From the NCBI GenBank assembly GCA_936936565.1, contig CAKZIX010000122.1, positions 1 to 64,000 on the forward strand: a stretch of DNA of 64,000 nucleotides, in the 5' to 3' direction. Shown piece by piece: positions 41,522 through 49,785 of the stretch. Origin of the DNA: an uncultured Nocardiaceae bacterium (lineage in GTDB: Bacteria > Actinomycetota > Actinomycetes > Mycobacteriales > Mycobacteriaceae). Every line of letters begins with the position of its first letter. Position 1 is the first letter of the stretch. Made by a program: the position numbers and the translations under genes. The notes under the pieces are model-generated. The model was not told where the DNA came from. It did not search any database and saw nothing but the letters and a program-made list of their open reading frames with translations.

Positions 41522-42589
41522 ATGAGAATCGGTGTTGTTCGCGAATTGAAGGACCACGAGTTCCGCGTCGCGCTCACCCCGGCCGGCGCGCACGATCTGA
41601 GCGCCCGGGGCCACGACGTGGTGGTCGAGTCCGGCGCCGGGATCGGCTCGGGATTCGACGATCAGGCCTACGCTGCGGCGGGTGCGCGGATTGCCGACGC
41701 CACCGCGGTGTGGCAGCGCAGCGAACTGCTGCTCAAGGTGAAAGAGCCCGTGCCGCAGGAATATTCGCTGCTGCGTCGCGGCCAGGTGTTGTTCGCCTAC
41801 CTGCATCTGGCGGCATCCAAGGCGTGCACGGACGCGGTGCTGGATTCGAGTACCACCGCGATTGCCTACGAGCAGGTGCGGGCCGGTAACGGCTCGCTGC
41901 CGCTGCTTGCGCCGATGAGCGAGATCGCCGGCAAGCTCGCCACTCAGGCCGGCGCCTACCACCTCACCGGAGCCACCGGAGTTCTGCTCGGGGGCGTGCC
42001 GGGGGTGCGGCCCGCGGAGGTCGTCGTGATCGGCGGGGGAGTGGCCGGCGCCAACGCGGCAGCCGTTGCCACCGGAATGGGCGCGCGGGTGACGGTGCTG
42101 GACACCAACCTCGCCCGGCTGCGGGAACTGGATGCGCAGTTCGCCGGGCGGGTGCACACGCTGATGTCGACCGCGCTCGACCTGGAACAGGCGGTCTTGC
42201 GCGCCGATCTGGTGATCGGCGCCGTGCTGGTGCCGGGGGCGGCCGCGCCCAAACTCGTCGACAACGCGCTGGTGGCGCGCATGCGTGCCGGCGCGGTCCT
42301 CGTCGACATCGCGATCGACCAGGGCGGCTGCTTCGAAAGCTCACGTCCCACAACGTATTCCGCGCCGACGTTCGAGGTGGCCGGCACCACCTTCTACTGC
42401 GTGGCCAACATGCCCGGTGCGGTGCCGCGCACCTCCACCCCGGCACTGACCAACGCGACCCTGCCGTACGTGCGCACGCTCGCCGAGTCCGGTTGGCGGC
42501 ACCCGGACTTCGCGGGGGCAGTGGTAGCCCACGAGGGTCAGCTACTCACCCCGGAAGTGGCTGCCGCGCACCGGATGTCGGCCGCTTGA
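41522..42589 (+). CDS. ald: Alanine dehydrogenase
   Basis: 355-aa NAD-dependent enzyme interconverting L-alanine and pyruvate plus ammonia. N-terminal MRIGVVRELKDHEFRVALTPAG, pyruvate-binding Lys in LLLKVKEPVPQEY, catalytic His in FAYLHLAASK, and NAD fold VVVIGGGVAGANAAAVATGMGARVTVLD. The length is a little short of the M. tuberculosis enzyme (371), mostly at the C-terminus. Abuts the convergent sigma-factor gene with no spacer. Confidence 0.95.
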   Translation: MRIGVVRELKDHEFRVALTPAGAHDLSARGHDVVVESGAGIGSGFDDQAYAAAGARIADATAVWQRSELLLKVKEPVPQEYSLLRRGQVLFAYLHLAASKACTDAVLDSSTTAIAYEQVRAGNGSLPLLAPMSEIAGKLATQAGAYHLTGATGVLLGGVPGVRPAEVVVIGGGVAGANAAAVATGMGARVTVLDTNLARLRELDAQFAGRVHTLMSTALDLEQAVLRADLVIGAVLVPGAAAPKLVDNALVARMRAGAVLVDIAIDQGGCFESSRPTTYSAPTFEVAGTTFYCVANMPGAVPRTSTPALTNATLPYVRTLAESGWRHPDFAGAVVAHEGQLLTPEVAAAHRMSAA

Positions 42590-43492
42590 TCACCGGAACC
42601 ACTCGTCGTCGGGAAACTCCGGCAGGCCCCGCAACTTGTCGGGATTACGCATCACGTGAATTGCGACGATCTTGCCGGCGTCGATCGTGAACGAGTACAC
42701 CGACGTCTCGATGCCCTGCCCGAGCACGACGCCCGGCTGCCCGTTGACCAGCACCGGCGCCCCGCGCACCCCGGCTTGACGACCCACCCGGCCGAACACG
42801 ATGAGGGTGCGGGCCACGCTCTCGGCGCCGTGCACCGGCTGCCGCAGCGCGGTGACCTTGCCGCCACCGTCGGCGGTGAAGGAGACATTCGCGTCCAGCA
42901 GCGCGAGCAGCGAGTCCAGGTTCCCGGACCGCCAGGCGACGGTGAAGGCGTCGACGATCTGCGCCTGCTGGTCGGCCGTGGCCGGGAATCGCGGCGTGCC
43001 GTCTTGCACGTGTTTGCGTGCGCGCGTGGCCAGCTGACGTACCGCCGCCGGGGTGCGCCCCACGACGTCGGCGGTCTCGCCCGAGGACATTCCGAAGACG
43101 TCCTGCAGCACGAACGCCGTTCGCTCGGCCGGTGACAGCGACTCCAGCACCACCAGCAGCGCCATCGTCACCCGTTCGTCCTGAGTGACCCGATCGGCCG
43201 GGTCCGGTTCGGTGACATCGGGCTCCGGCAGCCACGAACCGACGTATCGCTCTCGCCGCGCGCGGGCCGAACCCAGCGCATCCAAGGCGAGCCGGCCCGT
43301 GACGGTGGTGAGCCAGGCCCGCAGGTTGTCGATGGTGGCGGCGTCGGTGCGCTGCAGTCGCAGCCACGCCTCCTGCACCACATCCTCGGCTTCGCTGCGC
43401 ACGCCGAGCGTGCTGTAGGCCAGCCGCACCAGATACGGGCGGTGTTCCTCGAACCGCCGCGCCAACTCACCCGCGTCCACACCCATGATCAT
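42590..43492 (-). CDS. sigJ: ECF41-type RNA polymerase sigma factor (SigJ-like)
   Basis: About 300 aa. Sigma region 2 (LARRFEEHRPYLVRLAYSTLGVRSEAEDVVQEAWLR) and region 4 (LSPAERTAFVLQDVFGMSSGETADVVGR) are followed by a SnoaL-like C-terminal extension. It carries ECF41 hallmarks: WLPEP in the linker, DGGGK in the extension and NPDKL near the end. In this group the extension acts as a built-in regulator. ECF41 genes usually neighbour a carboxymuconolactone-decarboxylase, oxidoreductase or epimerase gene; none is adjacent. The first of two ATGs was taken; the second, two codons in, has better spacing from AAAGGG. Confidence 0.87.
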   Translation of the reverse strand: MIMGVDAGELARRFEEHRPYLVRLAYSTLGVRSEAEDVVQEAWLRLQRTDAATIDNLRAWLTTVTGRLALDALGSARARRERYVGSWLPEPDVTEPDPADRVTQDERVTMALLVVLESLSPAERTAFVLQDVFGMSSGETADVVGRTPAAVRQLATRARKHVQDGTPRFPATADQQAQIVDAFTVAWRSGNLDSLLALLDANVSFTADGGGKVTALRQPVHGAESVARTLIVFGRVGRQAGVRGAPVLVNGQPGVVLGQGIETSVYSFTIDAGKIVAIHVMRNPDKLRGLPEFPDDEWFR

Positions 43493-43660
43493 CGTCCCTT
43501 TCGGTCGTCCCAGAGACGACGACGCGGCGATGCCGGCTGTGACATCGCTCGGTCGGGCGTACGAGGGGCCCCCCTTGATCGGTCGAGTAGACGAGCGCCG
43601 CCCTCGCTCGGCACAACGCAACGAGGGTCGCCCTCGCGCACTTGCCCTGGACCGGATCGC

Positions 43661-44587
43661 TCAGCGGCGGCGGAGCGCCGCGAGCGCGCAGACGATCGCG
43701 GCGGCGATCTGCACCCGGCGCGAGAGCCGCACGGCACGGCGCAGATCCGAGACGGTCGGGGCCGGGCCGGTACCGAGCTGTGGCCGCTGCTCGACGCCGT
43801 GCGGGTATTCGGTGCGACCGCCCAGTGCGACGCCCAACGCGCCCGCCGCGGTTGCCTCCACAACACCGGCGTTGGGGCTCGGGTGGGCGGCGGCGTCGCG
43901 GCGCCAAGCCTGCCAGGCCCGGTTGGGTGCGCCGCCGACGAGGACCGTCAGCAGGCCGGTGAGCCGGGCCGGCACCAGGTTTGCCACGTCGTCGGATCGG
44001 GCGGCGGCCCAGCCGAAGCGACGGTATCGGTCGTTGCGGTACCCGATCATCGCGTCGAGAGTGTTCACGGCGCGGTATCCGAGCAGGCCGGAGACACCAG
44101 CCGCCGCGCCCCAAACCAGTGGCGCAACCGTTGCGTCCGAAGTGTTTTCGGCAATCGACTCGACGGCTGCGCGGGCGAGCCCGTCGGCGTCGAGCACGCT
44201 CGGATCGCGTCCGCACAGCGACGGCAACAGAGCTCGCGCCGCGTCCAGGTCACCGCGCTCGAGATGCTCGGCCATCCGCGCGCCGGTGCGGGCGAGGGTA
44301 GTCCCGCCGAGCACCGTCCAGGTGGCCACTGCCGTCACCGGAACACTGCTGCCGACCATCCGGCCGAGCAGCGCGGCGCCCCCGACGAGCGCGACCACGT
44401 GCACCACACCGGCCTGCCGATCATCGGCGTAGGTCACCTGCTCGAGGCGCGCGGCGGTGGTGCCAAAGCCCGCGACGGGATGCCACCGGCGCGGGTCGCC
44501 GAACACCGAGTCGGCCGCGAAGCCGACTACCAGCCCGATCGCAATCCGTGAACGCACGCGGTCGAGCGTAAGGCCCGCAGCCGCCAC
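43661..44587 (-). CDS. cobD: Adenosylcobinamide-phosphate synthase CobD/CbiB
   Basis: 308-aa membrane enzyme of B12 synthesis that attaches aminopropanol to adenosylcobyrate. It has the family motifs DSVFGDPRRWHPVAGFG, ESIAENTSDATVAPLVWGA and LDAMIGYRNDRYRRFGWAAARSDDVANLVPARL, with several hydrophobic helices. Start uncertain: GTG 44587 or GTG 44557, the latter giving the length usual in mycobacteria. Position matches Rv2236c. No cobalamin riboswitch seen. Confidence 0.9.
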   Translation of the reverse strand: MAAAGLTLDRVRSRIAIGLVVGFAADSVFGDPRRWHPVAGFGTTAARLEQVTYADDRQAGVVHVVALVGGAALLGRMVGSSVPVTAVATWTVLGGTTLARTGARMAEHLERGDLDAARALLPSLCGRDPSVLDADGLARAAVESIAENTSDATVAPLVWGAAAGVSGLLGYRAVNTLDAMIGYRNDRYRRFGWAAARSDDVANLVPARLTGLLTVLVGGAPNRAWQAWRRDAAAHPSPNAGVVEATAAGALGVALGGRTEYPHGVEQRPQLGTGPAPTVSDLRRAVRLSRRVQIAAAIVCALAALRRR

Positions 44588-44743
44588 GCCCCGTCGGACG
44601 CCAACCCAACCTCAGCTCCCGGTACGCCGAGCGCGCAGTTGTGCAGGCGCGATGGACACAATTCGGCTGCACAAGTGCACGCTCGACGCGTGTGCGGCGG
44701 CCATCGTCAGCCTGAGGATCGTTGTGGACGACGGGCGCGCGGA

Positions 44744-45733
44744 TCAGCGGCGGCCGTAGCGGTCGGCGAGCTTCTCGGCGACTGTCTGAGCGCGCCGCGC
44801 GGGTTTGTCGGATCCAGGCTCCTCGCAGCCGGCGGTGTGGGGTGTCGCTCCCGCTGCTGCACTCGCGGCGTTGGCGTCCGCATTAGCGGCGTTGGCGTCC
44901 GCATTAGCGGCGTTGGCGTCCGCATTCGCGGCGCGGACAGCGCTTTCCCCGCTGCTTGTCGTCGGTCGGGTATGGACAGCACGGCCCCCTGCTGCCGTCT
45001 CGCCCCGCTCCCGACGCCGTTCGCGCAGCTCGGCGCGGATGAAGTACGCGAGCCCGAGCGGGGCCATGATCCCGAACGCGACCCACTGCAGCCCGTAGGA
45101 CAAGTACGGCCCGGCGTCGAGCTGGGGGAGCGGGATCGGCTCGAGCACTCCGGGCTGGTCGCCCGACAGCTGCAGGTAGGCATCGGTGACGTCGACACCG
45201 GTGAGCTTCTCGATGCTCGGCACGTGCAGCGAGTACACCTGCCGGTAGCCGTTCTCGGTGATCGGATCGCGCCCGGACAGCGGTGCTTCGGGCATGCGAA
45301 GGCGCCCGGCGACCTGGACGCTCCCGGTTGGGGCGGCGGGGATCGGCGGCATGGCGGCGCCGTCGAGCGCCCCGACCCAGCCTCGGTTCACCAACACGGT
45401 GGTGCCGTTGTCCAGCCGCAGCGGTGTGACGACGTCGTAGGCCGGCGCACCCTCGTAGGACCGCAATCGCACCAGCACGGTGGCGTCGTTCTGGTAGGTG
45501 CCGGTGGCGGTGACCTGACGCCATTCGTCGTCGGGGCCGGCTGCGGCGAGTTGCTCGACGGGCACCGGTGCGGCGTCGATCGACTTGGCGATGAGGTCGT
45601 TGCGATGCGAGGTGGAGGAGTTCTTGCCCAGTTGCCACGGCGCGAGCACCGTGAAGCACAGGTACGCGAAGGCGACGACGACCGCGGCCAGAATGACCCA
45701 GCCCGGGCGCAGCAGGAATGCCAGCTTTCGCAT
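44744..45733 (-). CDS. SURF1 family cytochrome oxidase assembly protein
   Basis: 329 aa with two transmembrane helices (about 10-32 and 215-235) flanking an extracytoplasmic domain, the SURF1 topology. Motifs: APWQLGKN, VLVNRGWVG and the C-terminal YGLQWVAFGIMAPLG. It helps assemble cytochrome c oxidase. After the second helix is a long, variable cytosolic tail that includes three copies of ANADANA, encoded by a 21-base tandem repeat. Matches Rv2235 in position; its ATG overlaps the phosphatase stop. Confidence 0.9.
   Translation of the reverse strand: MRKLAFLLRPGWVILAAVVVAFAYLCFTVLAPWQLGKNSSTSHRNDLIAKSIDAAPVPVEQLAAAGPDDEWRQVTATGTYQNDATVLVRLRSYEGAPAYDVVTPLRLDNGTTVLVNRGWVGALDGAAMPPIPAAPTGSVQVAGRLRMPEAPLSGRDPITENGYRQVYSLHVPSIEKLTGVDVTDAYLQLSGDQPGVLEPIPLPQLDAGPYLSYGLQWVAFGIMAPLGLAYFIRAELRERRRERGETAAGGRAVHTRPTTSSGESAVRAANADANAANADANAANADANAASAAAGATPHTAGCEEPGSDKPARRAQTVAEKLADRYGRR
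44867..44929. repeat. 21-base tandem repeat, three copies, in the SURF1 gene
   Basis: Units at 44867, 44888 and 44909; the first two are identical and the third differs at its last base. In frame, each encodes seven residues ANADANA. Confidence 0.95.
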
Positions 45734-46215
45734 CAGTCCACATTCTCCCCGAGCTCGTGGCGCACCCAGGCCAGCAGTCCGGGCACGGCGGCCTCGATGT
45801 GTTCGCGGACGAGTTCGAAGTCGGCGGTCGCGCCGTAGTACGGGTCCGGGACGCTGTCGCCGTCGGCGTCGGGATCGAAGCTGCGCAGCAGCCGACGGCG
45901 TTCGGCGGGCACGCCGAGGCGGGCCAGCTCACGATCGTGGCCGCGGTCCAGCGCGACCACCAGATCGGCCGCGGTGTGATCGTCGCCCACCACCGCCGCG
46001 ACGTGGCCCACCGGATAACCGTATTTGTGCAGCAGCGCGGTGGTGCGGTGATCGGCGTCGTCGCCGATGTGCCAGCTGCCGGTGCCGGCGCTGCTCACCC
46101 GCACCCGATCGGCCAGCCCGGCGCGCTCGATGTGCGCGGCGAAAATTTTCTCCGCCATCGGCGAGCGGCAGATATTGCCGGTGCACACGAAGGTGACATG
46201 CACCCGCTCACTCAT
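45733..46215 (-). CDS. ptpA: Low-molecular-weight protein tyrosine phosphatase
   Basis: 160 aa. P-loop VCTGNICRSPMAEKIF (CX5R) at residues 10-25 and the general-acid loop SVPDPYYGATADFE. Homologue of M. tuberculosis PtpA (Rv2234) in the same order. It removes phosphate from tyrosine; in M. tuberculosis the protein is exported into macrophages, which cannot be assumed here. Four-base overlaps link it to the HAD gene before it and SURF1 after it. Confidence 0.92.
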   Translation of the reverse strand: MSERVHVTFVCTGNICRSPMAEKIFAAHIERAGLADRVRVSSAGTGSWHIGDDADHRTTALLHKYGYPVGHVAAVVGDDHTAADLVVALDRGHDRELARLGVPAERRRLLRSFDPDADGDSVPDPYYGATADFELVREHIEAAVPGLLAWVRHELGENVD

Positions 46216-46850
46216 TGCAACAACCCCTTCAACTCCGCAACCGTGTTCGTAACCCATTGCGCGCCTGCCGCTTCGGCGGGTTCGCCGTAGCCCCAGCCGG
46301 CAAAGATCACCGGGATGCCCCAGCGCCCGGCGCCGGTGACGTCGTGGTGGCGGTCGCCGACGAGCACCGCGCCGTCACGGACCTCGAGGAGCCCGAGGGC
46401 GCGTTCGATCACGTCCGCTTTCGCGCGGCGTGCCCCGTCCTCGGAGGCGCCGGCGATGGCGTCGAAGTACCGCGCGAGGTCGAAGTGCTCGAGAATGCGG
46501 ATCGCCAGTGTCTCGCGCTTGGAGGTGGCCACGCCCAGCCGGACGCCGCGGCCGACGAGGTCTTCGAGCAGCGGGGTGATGCCGTCGTACACCTCGTTCT
46601 CGGCCCAGCCGCGGCCGTCGTAGTACTCGAGATAGGCGGCCAGTGCCCGCGCGGTGGTGGCGGCGTCGAGCCCGAGCGCGCGCAGGTTCTCCTGCATCGG
46701 CGGCCCGACGAATCCGACGGGGTTCAACGTCTCCGGATGCGGTTGCCCGACGGTGTCCAGCGCGTGGCGATAACCGGCCAGGATGCCTGGGGCGGAGTCG
46801 GTGAGGGTGCCGTCGAGGTCGAACAGCAGCACGGGCGGCGGTAGCGTCAC
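46212..46850 (-). CDS. HAD-superfamily phosphatase (Gph/PpaX-like)
   Basis: 212 aa. Motif I LLFDLDGTLTDSAPG, motif II VATSKRE and motif IV VGDRHHDVTGAG; cap domain between (about 20-85). Subfamily resembles phosphoglycolate phosphatases and pyrophosphatases; substrate not assignable. GTG start at 46850. First of a HAD-ptpA-SURF1 transcript, divergent from the aminotransferase gene with about 40 bases between. Confidence 0.87.
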   Translation of the reverse strand: MTLPPPVLLFDLDGTLTDSAPGILAGYRHALDTVGQPHPETLNPVGFVGPPMQENLRALGLDAATTARALAAYLEYYDGRGWAENEVYDGITPLLEDLVGRGVRLGVATSKRETLAIRILEHFDLARYFDAIAGASEDGARRAKADVIERALGLLEVRDGAVLVGDRHHDVTGAGRWGIPVIFAGWGYGEPAEAAGAQWVTNTVAELKGLLQ

Positions 46851-46891
46851 GTATCCATTGTCCCAGCCGCCCGCGGTGGTCCCCGCGGGCC

Positions 46892-47908
46892 GTGGCTAGG
46901 GTGCCAAGGGTGGAGCTGAGCGCGCTGCGCCATCACGGCGACGTGGACGTCGATCCGGGCATGGTCGACTTCGCGGTGAACGTTTTCGGCGCCGCCCCGC
47001 CGGACTGGTTGCAACAGCGGCTGCGGGCGCGCCTCGCCGATCTGGGCAGTTATCCCGGCGACGGTGCCGCGGCGCGCGCGGCGGTCGCCGCGCGCCACGG
47101 CCGGCGCCCCGAGGAGGTGTTGCTGCTCGCCGGTGCCGCCGAGGGGTTCGCGATGCTGCCGCGGCTGCGGCCGCGGTTGGCCGCGGTGCTGCATCCGTCG
47201 TTCACGGAGCCGGAGTTGGCGCTGCGGGAGGCGGGGGTGCCGGTGGCGCAGGTGCTTCTGGAGCGGCCGTATCGGCTCGACGCGGGCGCGGTGCCCGACG
47301 CGGCCGACCTGGTCGTGCTCGGCAACCCGACGAACCCGACGTCGGTGCTGCACCCGGCGGCAGCGATCACCGCGCTGCGCCGTCCGGGCCGGCTGCTCGT
47401 GGTCGACGAGGCATTCCTGGACGTGGTCCCGGGAGAGCCGGAATCCCTTGCCGGACAGTCGCTTCCCGATGTGTTGGTGTTTCGCAGCCTGACCAAGACA
47501 TGGGCGCTTGCGGGCTTGCGCTGCGGTTACGTGCTGGGGCATCCCGACGTGCTGGCCCGGCTCGCGCACGGCCGCGCGCACTGGCCGCTGGGCACGTTGC
47601 AGTTGGAGGCGATCGCCGCGTGCGCTACCGCCGACACCGAGCCGATCGCGCGCACCGTGGCGCAGTGGCGCGCGCACTCGATCGACTTGCTGGAGGGGTT
47701 CGACGTGCACACCCCCGCCGCCGCGCCCTTTCTGCTGCTGCGCGTGCCGCACGGTGACTTGGTCCGGAAAAGACTGCGTGAGAAAGGAATTGCCGTGCGA
47801 CGTTGCGACACCTTCCCCGGGCTGAGTGCCGACCACCTGCGGGTAGCGGTCCGCGAACCGGCGCTGGCCGCCCGCCTGGCCGCAGCGTTGCGGGAGGTGA
47901 CGGCGTGA
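46892..47908 (+). CDS. cobC: Aminotransferase class I/II, CobC-like (Rv2231c type)
   Basis: 338-aa PLP enzyme resembling threonine-phosphate decarboxylase and histidinol-phosphate aminotransferase. GNPTNPTSVL binds PLP, VVDEAFLDVVPGEPESLAG contains the conserved Asp, and the Schiff-base Lys is in RSLTKTWALAGLRCGYVLG. It would supply aminopropanol phosphate for B12 synthesis alongside CobD. Three in-frame GTGs (46892, 46901, 46910) compete as start; none has a good ribosome-binding site. Confidence 0.85.
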   Translation: MARVPRVELSALRHHGDVDVDPGMVDFAVNVFGAAPPDWLQQRLRARLADLGSYPGDGAAARAAVAARHGRRPEEVLLLAGAAEGFAMLPRLRPRLAAVLHPSFTEPELALREAGVPVAQVLLERPYRLDAGAVPDAADLVVLGNPTNPTSVLHPAAAITALRRPGRLLVVDEAFLDVVPGEPESLAGQSLPDVLVFRSLTKTWALAGLRCGYVLGHPDVLARLAHGRAHWPLGTLQLEAIAACATADTEPIARTVAQWRAHSIDLLEGFDVHTPAAAPFLLLRVPHGDLVRKRLREKGIAVRRCDTFPGLSADHLRVAVREPALAARLAAALREVTA

Positions 47909-49017
47909 CGACGTTGGCCGACGTGATCGCCGCCCTCGACGGTGCCTACCCGCCGGCGCTCGCCGAACCGTGGGACTCGGTGGGCCTGGTGTGCGGGGAT
48001 CCTGCCGATTCCGTCGCCCGGGTGCTGATCGCCGTGGATGCCACCGCCGCCGTCGTGGCCGAGGCGCTGGAGTTCGGGGCGCAGGCACTGATCGTGCACC
48101 ATCCGCTGTTGTTGCGCGGCGTCGACACCGTGGGCGCGCACACGCCCAAAGGTGCGCTGCTGCACCGACTGATCCGCAACGGCTGCGCGCTGTTCACGGC
48201 GCACACCAACGCCGATTCGGCCGACCCGGGTGTCTCCGACGCCCTCGCCGCCGCGCTCGGCGTGCGCGTCACCGGGCCCATCGAGCCCAAACCGGAACCG
48301 CCGGTGGACAAGTGGGTTGTCATGGTGCCCACGCCCGACACCGCCGCCGTCCAGGCGGCGCTGTTCGCCGCGGGCGCGGGCGCGATCGGTGACTATCGCG
48401 AATGTAGTTGGCGCGTCACCGGATCGGGCCAGTTCCGCCCGCTCGACGGTGCGAATCCGGCGATCGGTTCGATCGGCGCTGTCGAGCAGGTCGCGGAGGA
48501 TCGGGTCGAACTGGTGGCGCCGCGCCGGCTGCGCCGCGACGTGCTGGCGGCGCTGCGGGCTGCCCACCCCTACGAGGAGCCGGCGTTCGACGTGCTCGAG
48601 TCGGCGTCGCTGCCGGGGCGGCGTGGGCTGGGCCGGATCGGCACCCTGGATACCCCGGAAACGTTGCGCGCCTTCACCGCTCGCGTGCAGGCCGCGTTGC
48701 CGCCGACCGCCTGGGGGGTGCGCGCTGCGGGCGACCCGGACGCCGAGATCCGTCGCGTCGCGGTGTGCGGCGGTTCGGGCGATTCGCTGCTGGCGGCGGT
48801 GCGCGACGTGGACGCCTATGTCACGGCGGATCTGCGGCATCACCCGGTCGACGAGCACCTGCGCATGGGCGGGCCGGCGCTGGTCGACGTCGCCCATTGG
48901 GCCAGCGAATTCCCTTGGTGTGCACAGGCTCAGGGGGTCCTGGAGCCGCTCGGCGTGCAGACCCGGATCGCCGGCGCCCGCACCGACCCCTGGACGGTGG
49001 GCGCCGCGGCGCCGTGA
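47905..49017 (+). CDS. NIF3/DUF34-like dinuclear metal-centre protein
   Basis: 370 aa. Metal ligands of the family are present in LIVHHPLLLRGVDTV and FTAHTNADSADPGVSDALA, with a C-terminal TADLRHHPVDEHL and DVAHWASE completing the site. A PII-like insertion lies in the middle (about 130-230). Position matches Rv2230c. The GTG overlaps the stop of the aminotransferase gene. Proposed roles for the family include GTP cyclohydrolase I-like and metal-insertion functions; none proven here. Confidence 0.88.
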   Translation: MTTLADVIAALDGAYPPALAEPWDSVGLVCGDPADSVARVLIAVDATAAVVAEALEFGAQALIVHHPLLLRGVDTVGAHTPKGALLHRLIRNGCALFTAHTNADSADPGVSDALAAALGVRVTGPIEPKPEPPVDKWVVMVPTPDTAAVQAALFAAGAGAIGDYRECSWRVTGSGQFRPLDGANPAIGSIGAVEQVAEDRVELVAPRRLRRDVLAALRAAHPYEEPAFDVLESASLPGRRGLGRIGTLDTPETLRAFTARVQAALPPTAWGVRAAGDPDAEIRRVAVCGGSGDSLLAAVRDVDAYVTADLRHHPVDEHLRMGGPALVDVAHWASEFPWCAQAQGVLEPLGVQTRIAGARTDPWTVGAAAP

Positions 49018-49047
49018 CCCCGGCAGCGGCGGGTACGGTTACCGGTC

Positions 49048-49785
49048 ATGAACGTCGACCCCAAGATCCAGGCAACGTTGCTCGAGCTCGCGGGACTCGA
49101 CACCGAGCTGAACCAGCTCGCGCACCGGCGCCGCAGCCTGCCCGAACAGCAGGTGGTCGACCAACTGGAGGCCGAACGGCTCGCGCGCAAGGACGCCGCC
49201 GTGGCCGTCGAGATCGTCATCGACGATCTGGACCGCGACATCCGCAAGCTGGAGGCCGAGGTCGACGCGGTGCGCAAACGCGAGGACCGGGACCGTTCCA
49301 TGCTCGCCGCCGGCAATGTGGCCGCCAAGCAACTCACCGAATTGCAGCACGAATTGGGCACGCTGGAACGTCGGCAGGGCGTGCTGGAAGACGAATTGCT
49401 CGAGGTCATGGAGCGGCGCGAAGCGTCGCAGGCCGATTATCAGCACGCCGGTGCGCAATTGTCGCGGACCGAATCCGATCTGGTGGAAGCGCAGCAACGC
49501 CGCACGACGGCGCTGGCCGATATCGACGCCGCGCACGAGAATCGCACCGAGTTGCGGGAAACCGTTGCCGCGAAGCTGCCGACGGAATTGCTGGACGTTT
49601 ACGAGCGCCAGCGGGCGAGCACGGGAACGGGTGCTGCGCTTTTGCAAGCACGTCGTTGCGGGGCATGCCGGATCGAATTGGATCGCGGGGAACTGTCGCG
49701 AATTTCGGCGACCGCGCCGGACGTGGTGGTTCGCTGCCCGGAATGCAGCGCAATTCTGGTGCGCACCAAGGAATCCGGCTTGTGA
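49048..49785 (+). CDS. Coiled-coil zinc-ribbon protein (Rv2229c/CdsZ-like)
   Basis: 245 aa: a long heptad-rich coiled coil (about 10-180), then a four-Cys zinc ribbon, RRCGACRIEL and VVRCPECSAIL. Family is widespread next to NIF3-like and RNase H genes. A bridging or scaffold role is inferred from the architecture. Its stop overlaps the GTG of the RNase H gene (GTGA). Confidence 0.88.
   Translation: MNVDPKIQATLLELAGLDTELNQLAHRRRSLPEQQVVDQLEAERLARKDAAVAVEIVIDDLDRDIRKLEAEVDAVRKREDRDRSMLAAGNVAAKQLTELQHELGTLERRQGVLEDELLEVMERREASQADYQHAGAQLSRTESDLVEAQQRRTTALADIDAAHENRTELRETVAAKLPTELLDVYERQRASTGTGAALLQARRCGACRIELDRGELSRISATAPDVVVRCPECSAILVRTKESGL

Noticed and set aside
43493..43660. Cobalamin riboswitch near cobD or the cobC-like gene
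   Set aside because: I saw no B12-box-like element or suitable long leader; gaps before these genes are short.
44867..44929. Regular 21-base units considered as a CRISPR array
   Set aside because: Units are contiguous without spacers and lie in frame inside the SURF1 gene.
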